The notes below the pieces were generated by a model, which saw only the letters and a list, made by a program, of their open reading frames with translations, was not told the origin of the DNA and made no database searches. Below, piece after piece: positions 42,607-50,874 of a stretch of 64,000 bases of DNA. Positions within the stretch are counted from its first letter, which is position 1; each line of letters begins with the position of its first letter. This DNA comes from Nocardiopsis metallicus (GTDB lineage Bacteria > Actinomycetota > Actinomycetes > Streptosporangiales > Streptosporangiaceae): assembly GCF_014201115.1 (NCBI RefSeq), contig NZ_JACHDO010000001.1, positions 1,674,001-1,738,000 on the forward strand, given 5' to 3'. The translations under genes were made by a program, and so were the position numbers.

Positions 42607-42622
42607 TGAGTAGGTGTACTCA
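42607..42622 (+). promoter_or_regulatory. 16-bp palindrome upstream of the DUF2784 gene
   Basis: TGAGTA-GGTG-TACTCA, 58 bases before ATG 42681 and 104 bases upstream of the divergent Uma2 start. A second dyad, CTCATCGG (42619-42626) and CCGATGAG (42642-42649), overlaps it. See the near-identical site at 34251. Confidence 0.6.
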
Positions 42623-42680
42623 TCGGTACTGGGTAGGAACTCCGATGAGCGGGCAGCCCTTCTCGTCCTAGGTTCGGCAC

Positions 42681-43073
42681 ATGAGTTACCTGACCTACCT
42701 CCTCATCGGCCACGTCGCGATGCTTCTCCACTACCTGTTCTTCGCCTACGTGGTCTTCGGCGGCTTCCTCTCCTGGAGGTGGCCGAGGATGTTCTGGCCG
42801 CACCTGTTGGTGGCCGCCTACGCGCTGGGGATCGTCATCATCGGGTGGCCGTGTTTCCTCACCGACATCGAGAACTGGTCGCGGCTCAACACCGGCCGCG
42901 AGATCATGGAGAACGGCTTCATCGACCACCACATCACCGGCGTCTTCTACCCGCCTGAACATCTGATGACCTCGCGTTACGTGATCGCGGGCATCGTCGC
43001 GAGCGCCTACGCGGGTCTGGCGTGGAAGCTGTACCGGCGGCGTTCGGCGGCCGTGGGGGCAGTGTCTGAGTAG
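42681..43073 (+). CDS. DUF2784 family membrane protein
   Basis: 130 residues with four membrane segments and the DUF2784 pattern: HYLFFAYVVFGGFLSWRWPR, then GWPCFLTDIENWSR and a C-terminal YVIAGIVASAYAGLAW. Function unknown. The ribosome site is weak. A palindrome shared with the YiaA/B-like gene lies upstream, which suggests a common regulator for two small membrane proteins. Confidence 0.88.
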   Translation: MSYLTYLLIGHVAMLLHYLFFAYVVFGGFLSWRWPRMFWPHLLVAAYALGIVIIGWPCFLTDIENWSRLNTGREIMENGFIDHHITGVFYPPEHLMTSRYVIAGIVASAYAGLAWKLYRRRSAAVGAVSE

Positions 43074-43127
43074 TCCCGGGAACCTCCGGTTGGGTCAAGT
43101 CGGCCCGAGCCCACCGCAAAACCGCTA

Positions 43128-43160
43128 CGTTAAGGAGTCAATTACTTCCTTAGAGTAACG
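43128..43160. promoter_or_regulatory. Nested dyad upstream of the GNAT-like gene
   Basis: CGTTA (43128-43132) with TAACG (43156-43160) and, inside, TAAGGA (43131-43136) with TCCTTA (43147-43152). The AT-rich core contains TTCCTTAGAGTA, 11 of 12 identical to a sequence at 61072-61083. Confidence 0.4.
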
Positions 43161-43176
43161 AAAGTGGGGCTTCCGC

Positions 43177-44097
43177 GTGCCCGACCAGACCCGACAGCAC
43201 TGCCCGGAACTGCGTGAGCTCAGCGTTCCCCCGGTGATCCGTCCTCTGCGGCCCGGCTACCGCGTCGCCCGCTGGGACAGCCCCACCGCACTGGCCCCGG
43301 AGTGCCGAGAACGCCTCCACCTGGCCCTGCGCGACCTGGCGGCCCGGGCGTTCGGGGCCGACCACTCCGGCTACTGGCGCACCCGGATGGCCGCCGGATT
43401 CTTCGACCAGATCTCCTCCCTGGCCCTCATCCTGGGCCCCGACGGCGTCCCCGTCGGCTGGGGCGGCTACCACCGGCGCAGCTTCGCCTCCCGCCGCGCC
43501 CTGTACCTGGACGCCGCCGGAGTGGTCCCCGCCCACCGGCGCTCCGGGCTCTCCGCCGCCCTGATGACCCACTTCCTGAACCGCGAGGTGCTGGCCCACC
43601 CCCTGACCAACACCTACGTAGTACTGCGCACCCGTCACCCGGCCGTCTACGCGGGCTGGCGCAAGGGTCTGGGACAGGCCCGGGTCTTCCCCCGCCAGGA
43701 CCGCCCCGTGCCGGGCCTGGTCCGCCGGATCGCCACCGACGCCGCCGACTGGCTCGGCGACGGCCCGCGCCTGGACCCCGACACCCTGACGGTCCGCGAC
43801 GCCTACCGGATGTTCGACGGGGAGATCTACGGGGTGACCCCGCGCAGCGGTGATCCCGCCCTGGACACGCGCTTCGCCCGCGAGGTGGGGCCCAAGGACG
43901 CCGTCCTGGTCGTGGCGCGCATGAGCGTGCTGCCCCTGGCCCGGGTCGCTTTGGGCCGTCTCCTGGGCGCCCAGCCCCACCCCGCGCCGCGCGCCGGCGG
44001 CCGACCCGTCCCGGGCGCGGTCCCCGAGAACCTCACCGCACGGGCCACCCCCACCGGCGCGGGCGCGGCCGGGCTCATCCCAGGGGGACGGCTTTGA
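43177..44097 (+). CDS. GNAT-like hypothetical protein
   Basis: 306 residues from a GTG start. The middle part looks like an acetyltransferase core: VGWGGYHRRSF, then YLDAAGVVPAHRRSGLSAAL resembling the acetyl-CoA-binding loop, and YVVLRTRHPAVYAGWRKG near the last strand. The C-terminal 130 residues do not match a family I know. It has no clear Shine-Dalgarno sequence. Its 3' end overlaps the convergent Gfo/Idh/MocA gene by 23 bases. The role is unknown. Confidence 0.65.
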   Translation: MPDQTRQHCPELRELSVPPVIRPLRPGYRVARWDSPTALAPECRERLHLALRDLAARAFGADHSGYWRTRMAAGFFDQISSLALILGPDGVPVGWGGYHRRSFASRRALYLDAAGVVPAHRRSGLSAALMTHFLNREVLAHPLTNTYVVLRTRHPAVYAGWRKGLGQARVFPRQDRPVPGLVRRIATDAADWLGDGPRLDPDTLTVRDAYRMFDGEIYGVTPRSGDPALDTRFAREVGPKDAVLVVARMSVLPLARVALGRLLGAQPHPAPRAGGRPVPGAVPENLTARATPTGAGAAGLIPGGRL

Positions 44098-45091
44098 CGT
44101 TGGCCGGGCTGTAGACCAGCCCTCCAGCGTCCCGGACCTGGTCCATGACCCCGGCCAGCCGCTGGCTCTCCGCCCAGGTCATGTCCGGGCTCTGGCGTTC
44201 ACCGGCGGCCAGGCACCGGGACACCTCCTCGATCTCGTACTCGTAGCCGTTGGCCTGGAAGGGCCGGTGGAACCGCTCGGGCCCGGCCCCCCGCCGGTGC
44301 AGGACGAGCTCGGTGGCGGCCCAGAAGGAGGGGATCTCGATCCATCCGGCCGTCCCGGCCAGCACCGCCCGGTTGGGTAGAACCGTGCGCGAGGCACAGC
44401 CCAGGGTGGCGCTCACCCCGTTCTCCCCGCGCACCAGCACCGTGGTCTGGGTGTCCACCATCCGGTCCGGGGACAGCTGACGGGTCGCGCCCACCACCGT
44501 CAGCTCGCCCAGGTACTGCGAGGCCAGAGCCAGCGGGTACACGCCCAGGTCCAACAGGGCCCCGCCGCCCAGGTCGGCGTTGAACAGCCGGTGGTCGGGA
44601 TCGTAGGGGACGTTGATCCCGAACTCCGCCGAGACCGAGCACAGCTCCCCGATCGCCCCGTCGGCGACCAGCTCGCGGGCCAGCCGGGAGGCGGGCAGAT
44701 AGCGCGACCACATCGCCTCCATCAGGAAGCGGTCGCCAGCTTGCGCGGCCGCCACCATCTCCGACACCTGCAGGGCGTTCATCGCCATGGGCTTCTCCAC
44801 GAGTACGTGTTTGCCCGCGCCCAGCATCAGGAGAGTGTTCGGATAGTGCCAGGGGTGGGGCGTGGCCACGTACACCGCGTCCACATCCGGGTCGGCCGCC
44901 AGCGCCTCGTAACTCGCGTGCCGGTTCGGGATGTCCCATTCCTGCCCGAACTCCTCGGCTCGGGCGCCGGTACGCGAACCCACCGCCGTCACCCGGGCCG
45001 AGGGGACGGCCCGGAGCCCCCGCATGAAGGAGCGCGCGATACCGCCGGTCCCCACCACGCCCCAGCGGATCCCACTGTTGTCTTGTGTCAT
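44075..45091 (-). CDS. Gfo/Idh/MocA family oxidoreductase
   Basis: 338-residue NAD(P)-dependent enzyme. The N-terminal Rossmann fold has WGVVGTGGIARSFMRGLRAV; the family's catalytic EKP motif is in HVLVEKPMAMNALQ, preceded by DAVYVATPHPWHYPN; the C-terminal domain contains GGALLDLGVYPLALA with the usual Asp and Tyr. It probably oxidises or reduces a sugar or cyclitol derivative, or acts as a dihydrodiol-dehydrogenase-like enzyme. Single gene, overlapping its convergent neighbour by 23 bases. Confidence 0.92.
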   Translation of the reverse strand: MTQDNSGIRWGVVGTGGIARSFMRGLRAVPSARVTAVGSRTGARAEEFGQEWDIPNRHASYEALAADPDVDAVYVATPHPWHYPNTLLMLGAGKHVLVEKPMAMNALQVSEMVAAAQAGDRFLMEAMWSRYLPASRLARELVADGAIGELCSVSAEFGINVPYDPDHRLFNADLGGGALLDLGVYPLALASQYLGELTVVGATRQLSPDRMVDTQTTVLVRGENGVSATLGCASRTVLPNRAVLAGTAGWIEIPSFWAATELVLHRRGAGPERFHRPFQANGYEYEIEEVSRCLAAGERQSPDMTWAESQRLAGVMDQVRDAGGLVYSPANVKAVPLG

Positions 45092-45235
45092 GTTGGCATC
45101 CTAAAAACACGGTCATGTCGGGGTCGAGGCGGGTAAGGTACTCGGTTTCGGGGCCGGTGAACCGTACGGTGGCCGAGGAGGCCCACGCGCGTGAAGGCCG
45201 CACGCGTCAAGGCCGCACACGTGAACGGAGGAGGA

Positions 45236-45619
45236 ATGTCGGAGACACTCGCCCGGAGGTTGGGCGTCGAGCCCGGAGACCGGCTGCTCATCCTCAACGC
45301 CCCGGAACGCTATCTGCGTCTGCTGGACCCCCCGCTGGACATCCACATCGACCTCGGCCCGATCGAGGGCGCCGAGTACGACGACGTGCACCTGTTCGCC
45401 CTGGACCGGGGCACAGTCAACAGGGAGGGTCCGCGGGCCCTGGAGCTCACGGGCCCCAAGACCCGGCTGTGGGTGTGCTTCCCCCAGCGCGGCGGGACCA
45501 TCATCACCGACCTGACCTCGGACCGGGGCTGGGATCCCCTCACCGAGGCCGGATGGCACAGCACGGACCAGGTCAGGATCGACTCGGACTGGGCGGCGCT
45601 GCGCTTCGAACGCCGCTGA
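45236..45619 (+). CDS. Conserved hypothetical protein
   Basis: 127 residues from an ATG with a strong GGAGGAGGA ribosome site. It begins LARRLGVEPGDRLLILNAPE, and later VCFPQRGGTIITDLTSDRGW. The short alpha/beta pattern with a charged-Gly-Asp-hydrophobic start vaguely recalls DUF3052-like proteins, but I would not assign it. No signal peptide, membrane segment or catalytic motif. Its stop codon overlaps the first unit of a 13-bp tandem repeat. Confidence 0.7.
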   Translation: MSETLARRLGVEPGDRLLILNAPERYLRLLDPPLDIHIDLGPIEGAEYDDVHLFALDRGTVNREGPRALELTGPKTRLWVCFPQRGGTIITDLTSDRGWDPLTEAGWHSTDQVRIDSDWAALRFERR

Positions 45620-45632
45620 TCGAACGCCGCTG
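45606..45632. repeat. 13-bp tandem direct repeat at a gene end
   Basis: TCGAACGCCGCTG occurs at 45606-45618 and 45620-45632 (14-bp period). The first copy contains the last codons and part of the stop codon of the upstream gene; the second runs into the palindromes that follow. Confidence 0.7.
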
Positions 45633-45672
45633 GCCGACTGATCAGTCGGCCGCCGGTCAGCTGACCGGCGGC
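45632..45672. terminator. Two overlapping loop-less palindromes between convergent genes
   Basis: GGCCGACTGATCAGTCGGCC (45632-45651) is a perfect 20-bp palindrome, and a perfect 24-bp palindrome follows at 45649-45672 (half-site GCCGCCGGTCAG). They share three bases. Either can fold with a four-base loop. Likely back-to-back bidirectional terminators. Confidence 0.65.
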
Positions 45673-45688
45673 CCCTGCCAGGGAGCGG

Positions 45689-46663
45689 CTAGTTGCCGTC
45701 GATCCGCACCCGGCCGCTGGTGGTGGAGACGTCGATGCGGCTGTCGGCCCCGGCCGCGGTCGCCACGCCGAAGTCCCGGTTCCCGGACACCGACTCGCCG
45801 GTGACGTCGTAGGTCCCGTCCGGCACCGTGGCCTCGACGGAGCCGCTGACGGTCTCCACCTGCATCAGGTCGAAGGGGGTGCCGGTGCTGACGGTCACGT
45901 TCCCGGAGACGGTGGAGGCCTCCAGGGTGGTGAACCCGCCGCCGAGCATCAGCTGCCCGCTCACCGATTCGGCACGGACCTCGCCCGCGTCGAAGCCCGC
46001 GGCGTCGATCTCGCCCGAAGTGGTGCTCGCCTCCAACAGCTCACCCGAGCCGGTCGCCACGATCCGACCGCTGGTGCTCTGGGCCCTGGCCGATCCCTCG
46101 ATGTCCTCGAGATCGATGCTCCCCGAGATCGCCTCGGCCTCCACCGCTCCGACGTGCTCCCCCACCTGGACGTCACCGCTGATGGTCTGGGCGTTCAGGT
46201 CACCCTCGAGGCCGTTGGCGGCGATGCGGCCGCTGACGGTCTCCACCGTCACCTCGGTCCCGGCCGGAACGGTGATGTCGTAGTTCACCGAACAGCCCGA
46301 GAAGAACAGGAAGCCCGAGCACCCGGTGTCGATCTCCAGCCGGTCGCCGTTGGCGTCGATGTCCTCGTCCGGTTCCGACAGAGGGCTGCCGCGCAGGTCG
46401 CGTTCCACGAGGACCTCGTCCCCGTCACCGCTGTGCAGCTGCACCCGGCCGCCGGTGGAGTTGTCCAGTCGGATCACGGCCACCCCGGTATAGGAGTCCG
46501 TGCGGTCCGTCTGGTGCACGGCCACGTTACCCAGCACCGAGACGGCGGTGAACACCACCACGATCACCACGAGCACCGCGCCCAGGAGCAGCCAGGGGCC
46601 CCGACGGAAGCCGCCCGGTTCCTTGCTCGACGAGGCGTACAGGCCCCGTGCCTTGAAAGTCAT
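45689..46663 (-). CDS. DUF4097 beta-strand-repeat membrane protein
   Basis: 324 residues: a cytoplasmic N-terminus, one membrane helix (GPWLLLGAVLVVIVVVFTAV, about 23-43) and an extracytoplasmic domain built of about ten short repeats around the motif SG-(I/V)-x-(A/V), the DUF4097 (putative adhesin) beta-helix. Repeats include ETVSGRIAANGLEG, QTISGDVQV, EAISGSIDLEDIEG and ESVSGQLMLGG. Two Cys (in DTGCSGFLFFSGCSVNYD) may form a disulfide. It is the third gene of an operon with a histidine kinase and response regulator, and DUF4097 is related to the C-terminal domain of LiaF, so it may tune the kinase. GAGGGGAAGAGG precedes the ATG. Confidence 0.88.
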   Translation of the reverse strand: MTFKARGLYASSSKEPGGFRRGPWLLLGAVLVVIVVVFTAVSVLGNVAVHQTDRTDSYTGVAVIRLDNSTGGRVQLHSGDGDEVLVERDLRGSPLSEPDEDIDANGDRLEIDTGCSGFLFFSGCSVNYDITVPAGTEVTVETVSGRIAANGLEGDLNAQTISGDVQVGEHVGAVEAEAISGSIDLEDIEGSARAQSTSGRIVATGSGELLEASTTSGEIDAAGFDAGEVRAESVSGQLMLGGGFTTLEASTVSGNVTVSTGTPFDLMQVETVSGSVEATVPDGTYDVTGESVSGNRDFGVATAAGADSRIDVSTTSGRVRIDGN

Positions 46664-46713
46664 GTCCTCTTCCCCTCTCGGAAGGCCTGGCCCTCCTTCG
46701 TTTTCCGTTCGTC

Positions 46714-47412
46714 TCAGTCACGGTCCGCGCCGCGCAGATAGCGCAGCACCGCCTGGACCCTGCGGTGGTCGTGGTCGTCCTGGCCCAGGTCCAGCTTGGT
46801 GAAGATCGACCTGATGTGCTTCTCCACGGCCCGCTCGGTGATGGTGAGCCGGTCAGCGATACCGGCGTTGTTCAGTCCCTGGGCCATCACCTCCAAGACC
46901 TCGCCCTCACGCGGGGTGAGGCGCTCCAGGGCACGGTCCCGGTGCCTGCTCAGCAGCTGCGAGACCACCTCGGGGTCGATCGCCGCCCCGCCGTCGGCCA
47001 CTCTGCGCAGTACGGCCAGGAAGTCCTCGATGTCGGCCACCCGGTCCTTGAGCAGGTAGCCCACCTTGGACGCCCCGCCGCCGAGCAGGTCGGCGGCGTA
47101 CCGGCTGACCACGTGTTGGGACAGCAACAGCACCGCCACCTCCGGGTGGGTCCGGCGGATCTTCACCGCCGCCTGGATGCCCTCCTCGGAGTAGGTGGGC
47201 GGCATCCGGATGTCGATCAGGCACAGGTCCACGTCCGGGTACTCGGCGACCGCGGTGATCAACGCGTCGGCGTCCCCCACCGCCGCGACGATCTCCACCC
47301 CCGAGTCCTCCAGCAGCCGCGCCATGCCGCTGCGCAGCAGCACGGAGTCCTCGGCGATGATGACGCGTGGCCCCTGCCGCTCGTCCTGTGTGTTGGCCGT
47401 GCTCACGGTCAT
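46714..47412 (-). CDS. NarL/LuxR-family response regulator (LiaR-like)
   Basis: 232 residues. Receiver domain with phosphoacceptor D67 (DLCLIDIRMPP) and Lys in GYLLKDR; LuxR helix-turn-helix from LTPREGEVLEVMAQGLNNAG to RAVEKHIRSIFTKL. Its ATG overlaps the stop of the kinase gene as ATGA (47409-47412), so the two are translationally coupled; GGAAGG at the kinase gene's end serves as ribosome site. A longer open frame upstream in the same frame is only the shadow of the kinase gene. Confidence 0.93.
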   Translation of the reverse strand: MTVSTANTQDERQGPRVIIAEDSVLLRSGMARLLEDSGVEIVAAVGDADALITAVAEYPDVDLCLIDIRMPPTYSEEGIQAAVKIRRTHPEVAVLLLSQHVVSRYAADLLGGGASKVGYLLKDRVADIEDFLAVLRRVADGGAAIDPEVVSQLLSRHRDRALERLTPREGEVLEVMAQGLNNAGIADRLTITERAVEKHIRSIFTKLDLGQDDHDHRRVQAVLRYLRGADRD

Positions 47413-48821
47413 GCCTTCCATGGGATGTTCGCGGTCAGGACGGTTCCCCCGCCGGTCGGGCTGTGGACGGTCAGCACCCCGTCGACGGCGTCCACCCGGT
47501 CCCACAGCCCGTAGAGACCGGTGCCCGCCTCGGGGTCGGCTCCCCCGACCCCGTCGTCGGTGACGGAGATCCGCAGCAGGTCGCTCTGGCGGCCGCGGCC
47601 CTGGACCCGTTCGGCGGCCACGGTGACCTGTTCGGCTCCGGCGTGCTTGGTGACGTTGGTCAGCGCCTCGCAGACCACGTAGTAGGCCACGCCCTCGGCC
47701 CGCGCCGAAGGACGCTCGTCCAGTTCCACGTCCAAACGGACCGGGACGGGGGAGCGACCGGCGGCGATCGGCAGGGCGGCGCCGAGCCCGTGGTCGGTCA
47801 GGACCCTGGGGTGCAGTCCCCGCGCGACCTGGCGGAGTTCGGTCATGACCTCCTTGGACTCCGCCAGGGCCTCGGCGATCAGCGCACCGGCCCCCTCGGG
47901 GTCGTGGGCCAGCCGTGCGCGGGCCCGGGTCAGGGTCATGGTCAAGGCGAGCAGCCGCTGCTGGGCGCCGTCGTGCAGGTCGCGTTCGATGCGTCGGCGC
48001 TCGGCCTCGGCTTCGTCCACCATGCGCTGGCGGCTGTCCTGGACGTGCAGCAGGCGGCGCCGTATCCGCACCTCGGGGGCGTCGAAGAGCAGCAGGCGGT
48101 GCAGGAGGACCTCGGAGGAGATCATGTGCGGGGTCAGGCGCAGCCCGATCACGGCGGCCAGCGGCCCGGCCACGACCAGGGCCATCGGCCCCACCAGGTC
48201 CCCCGGTGAGCCCTGGGCCAGGATGTACACCACCCCGAAGAGCGCGCCCACGGCCGCGGCCCCGCCACACACCACCAACACCACGACCAGCCCCGCGGCG
48301 AACAGCCCGTGGATCCCGGCGACGGTCGTGTAGACCACCATCGACCACGCGTCACGGCCGAAGACGAACCGCCAGGCACGCCACCAGGGGTTGTCGTCGG
48401 CAAGGGGGTCGGGCGGGCTGGTCTCCACGATCCCGAACACGTTGGCGAGCCGGTCGCGCTGCACCTGGCAGGCGAACCGTGCCAGCAGGGTGGCGGTAAC
48501 CGGCATGACCACCAGGAACCAGACGGTGTCGCGGACGAGCCGGCCGAAGCTGAGGTCGACCGACGGGTCGGTCCAGGGCAGGTACAGCGTCAGTGTGAAC
48601 CAGGCGGCCGCCGCCCCCAGCAGCAGTGCCGCCGGGAGCAGGTAGAACAGGGCCAGTGCCAGGGAGGTCATCAGGTGCAGGACCTCGACCAGGAGCACCC
48701 GCCAGGTGTTGCCGTGCGCGTCGCCGGGGAAGGGCACGTCGACAGCGCGGGGCAGCCGGAAGTCTCTTCCCCCGCTGCCGTACTGTGCGTCTGACGCCTG
48801 CTGTCCATGTGTGCCGCTCAC
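47409..48821 (-). CDS. NarL-type sensor histidine kinase (LiaS-like position)
   Basis: 470-residue membrane kinase. Hydrophobic segments at about 52-80, 98-116, 162-203 and 210-229 form a multi-span sensor without a large outer domain. HisKA_3 phosphoacceptor H283 is in AERRRIERDLHDGAQQRL; the ATPase domain has EALTNVTKHAGAEQV, TDDGVGGADPEAGTGLYGLW and a terminal TGGGTVLTANIP. The GTG start lacks a Shine-Dalgarno sequence but follows a TAGATT by six bases, suggesting a leaderless mRNA. First gene of the kinase-regulator-DUF4097 operon. Confidence 0.9.
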   Translation of the reverse strand: MSGTHGQQASDAQYGSGGRDFRLPRAVDVPFPGDAHGNTWRVLLVEVLHLMTSLALALFYLLPAALLLGAAAAWFTLTLYLPWTDPSVDLSFGRLVRDTVWFLVVMPVTATLLARFACQVQRDRLANVFGIVETSPPDPLADDNPWWRAWRFVFGRDAWSMVVYTTVAGIHGLFAAGLVVVLVVCGGAAAVGALFGVVYILAQGSPGDLVGPMALVVAGPLAAVIGLRLTPHMISSEVLLHRLLLFDAPEVRIRRRLLHVQDSRQRMVDEAEAERRRIERDLHDGAQQRLLALTMTLTRARARLAHDPEGAGALIAEALAESKEVMTELRQVARGLHPRVLTDHGLGAALPIAAGRSPVPVRLDVELDERPSARAEGVAYYVVCEALTNVTKHAGAEQVTVAAERVQGRGRQSDLLRISVTDDGVGGADPEAGTGLYGLWDRVDAVDGVLTVHSPTGGGTVLTANIPWKA

Positions 48822-49026
48822 AGGACCAATCTAGGTTTCCCGAAGGCTGGGGCACGAGGTCATCAGCACGAGGAACCCGGGTGGTGCCAGCACTACCGGC
48901 CCTGCCCGGAGCCGGTAGCGCCCACCGTTTCGGGAGAGGCCGCCCGGCTCTGCTGTGCGGTGCTGCTGACCCGGCGGGGCCGGGCTGACAAGGTGGGCAG
49001 GGCACAGTGGGGGCAGTCCTCATCTG

Positions 49027-49776
49027 GTGAGCGGGGGCATGGTGCTGGCGGAGGTGCTCGGGGATGTCGGGCGGATCAACATGTTCTTCCAGGTGGAGCC
49101 GCGGACGGGGCCCGAACCCCGGGGAGAGGGATGGGAACCGGTCACCGTGCTGGGCGGGGCGGACGGAAAGCTGGCGGCTGAGGAGGTCCGTCGGGTACGG
49201 GCCCGGCTCGGGGCGCTGTCGGGCGGCGGTGTCCAGGACGTGGAGTGGCGGGTGGGCGCGTCGCTCTTCCACCAGGGGCTGGCCTCCCGGCTGCTGTCCC
49301 CGGCCCTGGCCCTCGCGCTGTGCCACGGGGTGCGTCTTCGGGCCCCGGATCTGCGTTTCGACCCCGGCCGCTCGGGGCCGCTGACCCTGCGCACCGTACA
49401 GAAGCGGGCCGAGCCGATCTCCGCGATTCCCGCCGAGGTCGCGGAGTGGTTGGACGAGTCAGTGGTGGGGCCGGTACTGATGGGGGTCGAAGCGGCGTTG
49501 GCCGGTGTCGGCCGGATCTCCACCGGCCTGCTGCGGGGCAACACCACGGCTGCGCTGGCCGGGGCGGCCCGGGCCCTGGGCGGTGCCCGGCCGGAGCGGC
49601 GCGCGGCGGCCGAGGAAGTGGTTCGTCTGATGTTGGATCGACCTTCGCTCAGCGGGACCGGCCACTACACGGGGAAGGACCGGTCGGGGCTGGCGGTGTT
49701 CCGGCGCACCACCTGCTGCCTGTACTACCGGTTGCCGGACGGCGGCCTGTGCGGCGACTGCGCCCTGCGCCACTGA
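49027..49776 (+). CDS. (2Fe-2S)-binding protein, FhuF/siderophore-reductase type
   Basis: 249 residues. The C-terminal motif RRTTCCLYYRLPDGGLCGDC gives C230, C231, C242 and C245, the CC-x10-C-x2-C arrangement that binds the [2Fe-2S] cluster in FhuF-like ferric siderophore reductases. The rest of the protein is the usual poorly conserved helical body (GASLFHQGLASRLLSPALAL, GNTTAALAGAARAL). It would release iron from imported siderophores in the cytoplasm. GTG 49027 or ATG 49039 may be the start. No siderophore transport genes are adjacent. Confidence 0.85.
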   Translation: MSGGMVLAEVLGDVGRINMFFQVEPRTGPEPRGEGWEPVTVLGGADGKLAAEEVRRVRARLGALSGGGVQDVEWRVGASLFHQGLASRLLSPALALALCHGVRLRAPDLRFDPGRSGPLTLRTVQKRAEPISAIPAEVAEWLDESVVGPVLMGVEAALAGVGRISTGLLRGNTTAALAGAARALGGARPERRAAAEEVVRLMLDRPSLSGTGHYTGKDRSGLAVFRRTTCCLYYRLPDGGLCGDCALRH

Positions 49777-49799
49777 GAGAACGGATCCGTGGCCTGCGT

Positions 49800-50282
49800 T
49801 CAGGTGCCGTCGGCGGCCCGGCGGACCACGTCCAGGTCGATCCGGCGCATCATGAGCATGGCCTGGGTGGCCCGGTGCGACCGTTCCGGGTCGGGGTCCT
49901 CCAGCAGGGTGTTCAGTTCCTCGGGGAAGACCTGCCAGGACAGGCCGAACCGGTCTCGGAGCCAACCGCACTGGCTCTCCTGGCCGCCGTCGGTGAGCCG
50001 GCCCCAGTAGTGATCGGACTCGGCCTGGTCACGACAGATGATCTGGAAGGACACCGCCTCGTCGAAGGTGAACTCCCCGCCGCCGTTGAGCGCGGTGAAG
50101 GGGTTGCCGTCCAGTTCGAAGTCGATGGTCAGCACGGTCCCCTCGGGCACCGGCAGACCGGGGCCGTAGTAGGTGGTCTTGAGGACGCGTGAGTTCTCGA
50201 AGACGTTCGTGTAGAACGTCACCGCCTGCTCTGCGTGCCCGTTGAACCACAGACACGGCGTGATCCTGTTCAGGAGGGCCAT
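49800..50282 (-). CDS. PhnB-like VOC family protein
   Basis: 160 residues of the glyoxalase superfamily branch once labelled 3-demethylubiquinone-9 methyltransferase: begins NRITPCLWFNGHAEQAVTFY and has EGTVLTIDFELDGNPFTALN, then DRFGLSWQVFPEELNTLL. The label is historical and no methyltransferase fold is present. The function is unknown. The start agrees with family N-termini. It is divergent from the HTH-DUF4180 operon. Confidence 0.88.
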   Translation of the reverse strand: MALLNRITPCLWFNGHAEQAVTFYTNVFENSRVLKTTYYGPGLPVPEGTVLTIDFELDGNPFTALNGGGEFTFDEAVSFQIICRDQAESDHYWGRLTDGGQESQCGWLRDRFGLSWQVFPEELNTLLEDPDPERSHRATQAMLMMRRIDLDVVRRAADGT

Positions 50283-50442
50283 GGCCTTCCCCTCTCCCCT
50301 GTCTCCCCCGGATGTTCCCCTCTCCTCACCCGTACCCGCTTCTCCATCCCTGCACCGAACTCCTCAAAGTTCTCTTTTCTTCCTTGGAATGGAGTAGGAT
50401 TGAGGAAGTTTAGGGATGAAAAGAGCTCTGGTGAGGCGAGGA

Positions 50443-50874
50443 ATGACCCAGCAGTACTACTCGGTGGACCAGGTCGCGGATCTCCTGGGGCTGCATGTCA
50501 AGACCGTGCGCGCCTACGTCCGCGAGGGGCGCCTGACGGCAACCCGGATAGGTAAGCAGTACCGGATCCGACGCCAGGACCTGGAGGAGTTCACCGGCGG
50601 TCCGCTGGCCGCGGGGCAACCGCCCGCTACTGAGGAGACCCCGCACGCGGAGGCGTCCACCGTGGTCCAGGTCGACGGGGTCGACCGGAACACCGCCGAC
50701 CGTCTGACCACCCTGCTCACCGTCACCGGGCGCCCCGAGCAGCGCGGGCGCTCCCACGTCCAGGTCGTCCACGATCCGGAGCGTTCCCGGCTGAAAGTGG
50801 TCATCGTGGGCGACCTGAACACCACCGCCACGCTCCTGGGGTACATCGGCTCCCTCACCGGAGACCAGCCATGA
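50443..50874 (+). CDS. Excisionase/BldC-type HTH regulator with C-terminal domain
   Basis: 143 residues. The N-terminal third is a MerR/BldC-like helix-turn-helix (YYSVDQVADLLGLHVKTVRA, then IGKQYRIRRQDLEEF). The C-terminal part (VVQVDGVDRNTADRLTTLLT, LKVVIVGDLNTTATLLGYIG) is a small alpha/beta domain that I do not recognise; it may bind a ligand. ATG 50443 is preceded by GAGGCGAGGA; an in-frame ATG at 50416 has a poorer site. The stop overlaps the start of the DUF4180 gene as ATGA, so the two are co-translated. Confidence 0.82.
   Translation: MTQQYYSVDQVADLLGLHVKTVRAYVREGRLTATRIGKQYRIRRQDLEEFTGGPLAAGQPPATEETPHAEASTVVQVDGVDRNTADRLTTLLTVTGRPEQRGRSHVQVVHDPERSRLKVVIVGDLNTTATLLGYIGSLTGDQP

Noticed and set aside
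45236..45619. Assignment to DUF3052
   Set aside because: Only a loose similarity of the first 20 residues; too little to name the family.
46714..48348. A single 544-codon kinase-regulator fusion
   Set aside because: The upstream part is an out-of-frame reading of the kinase gene; the kinase has its own intact frame and the regulator starts at 47412.
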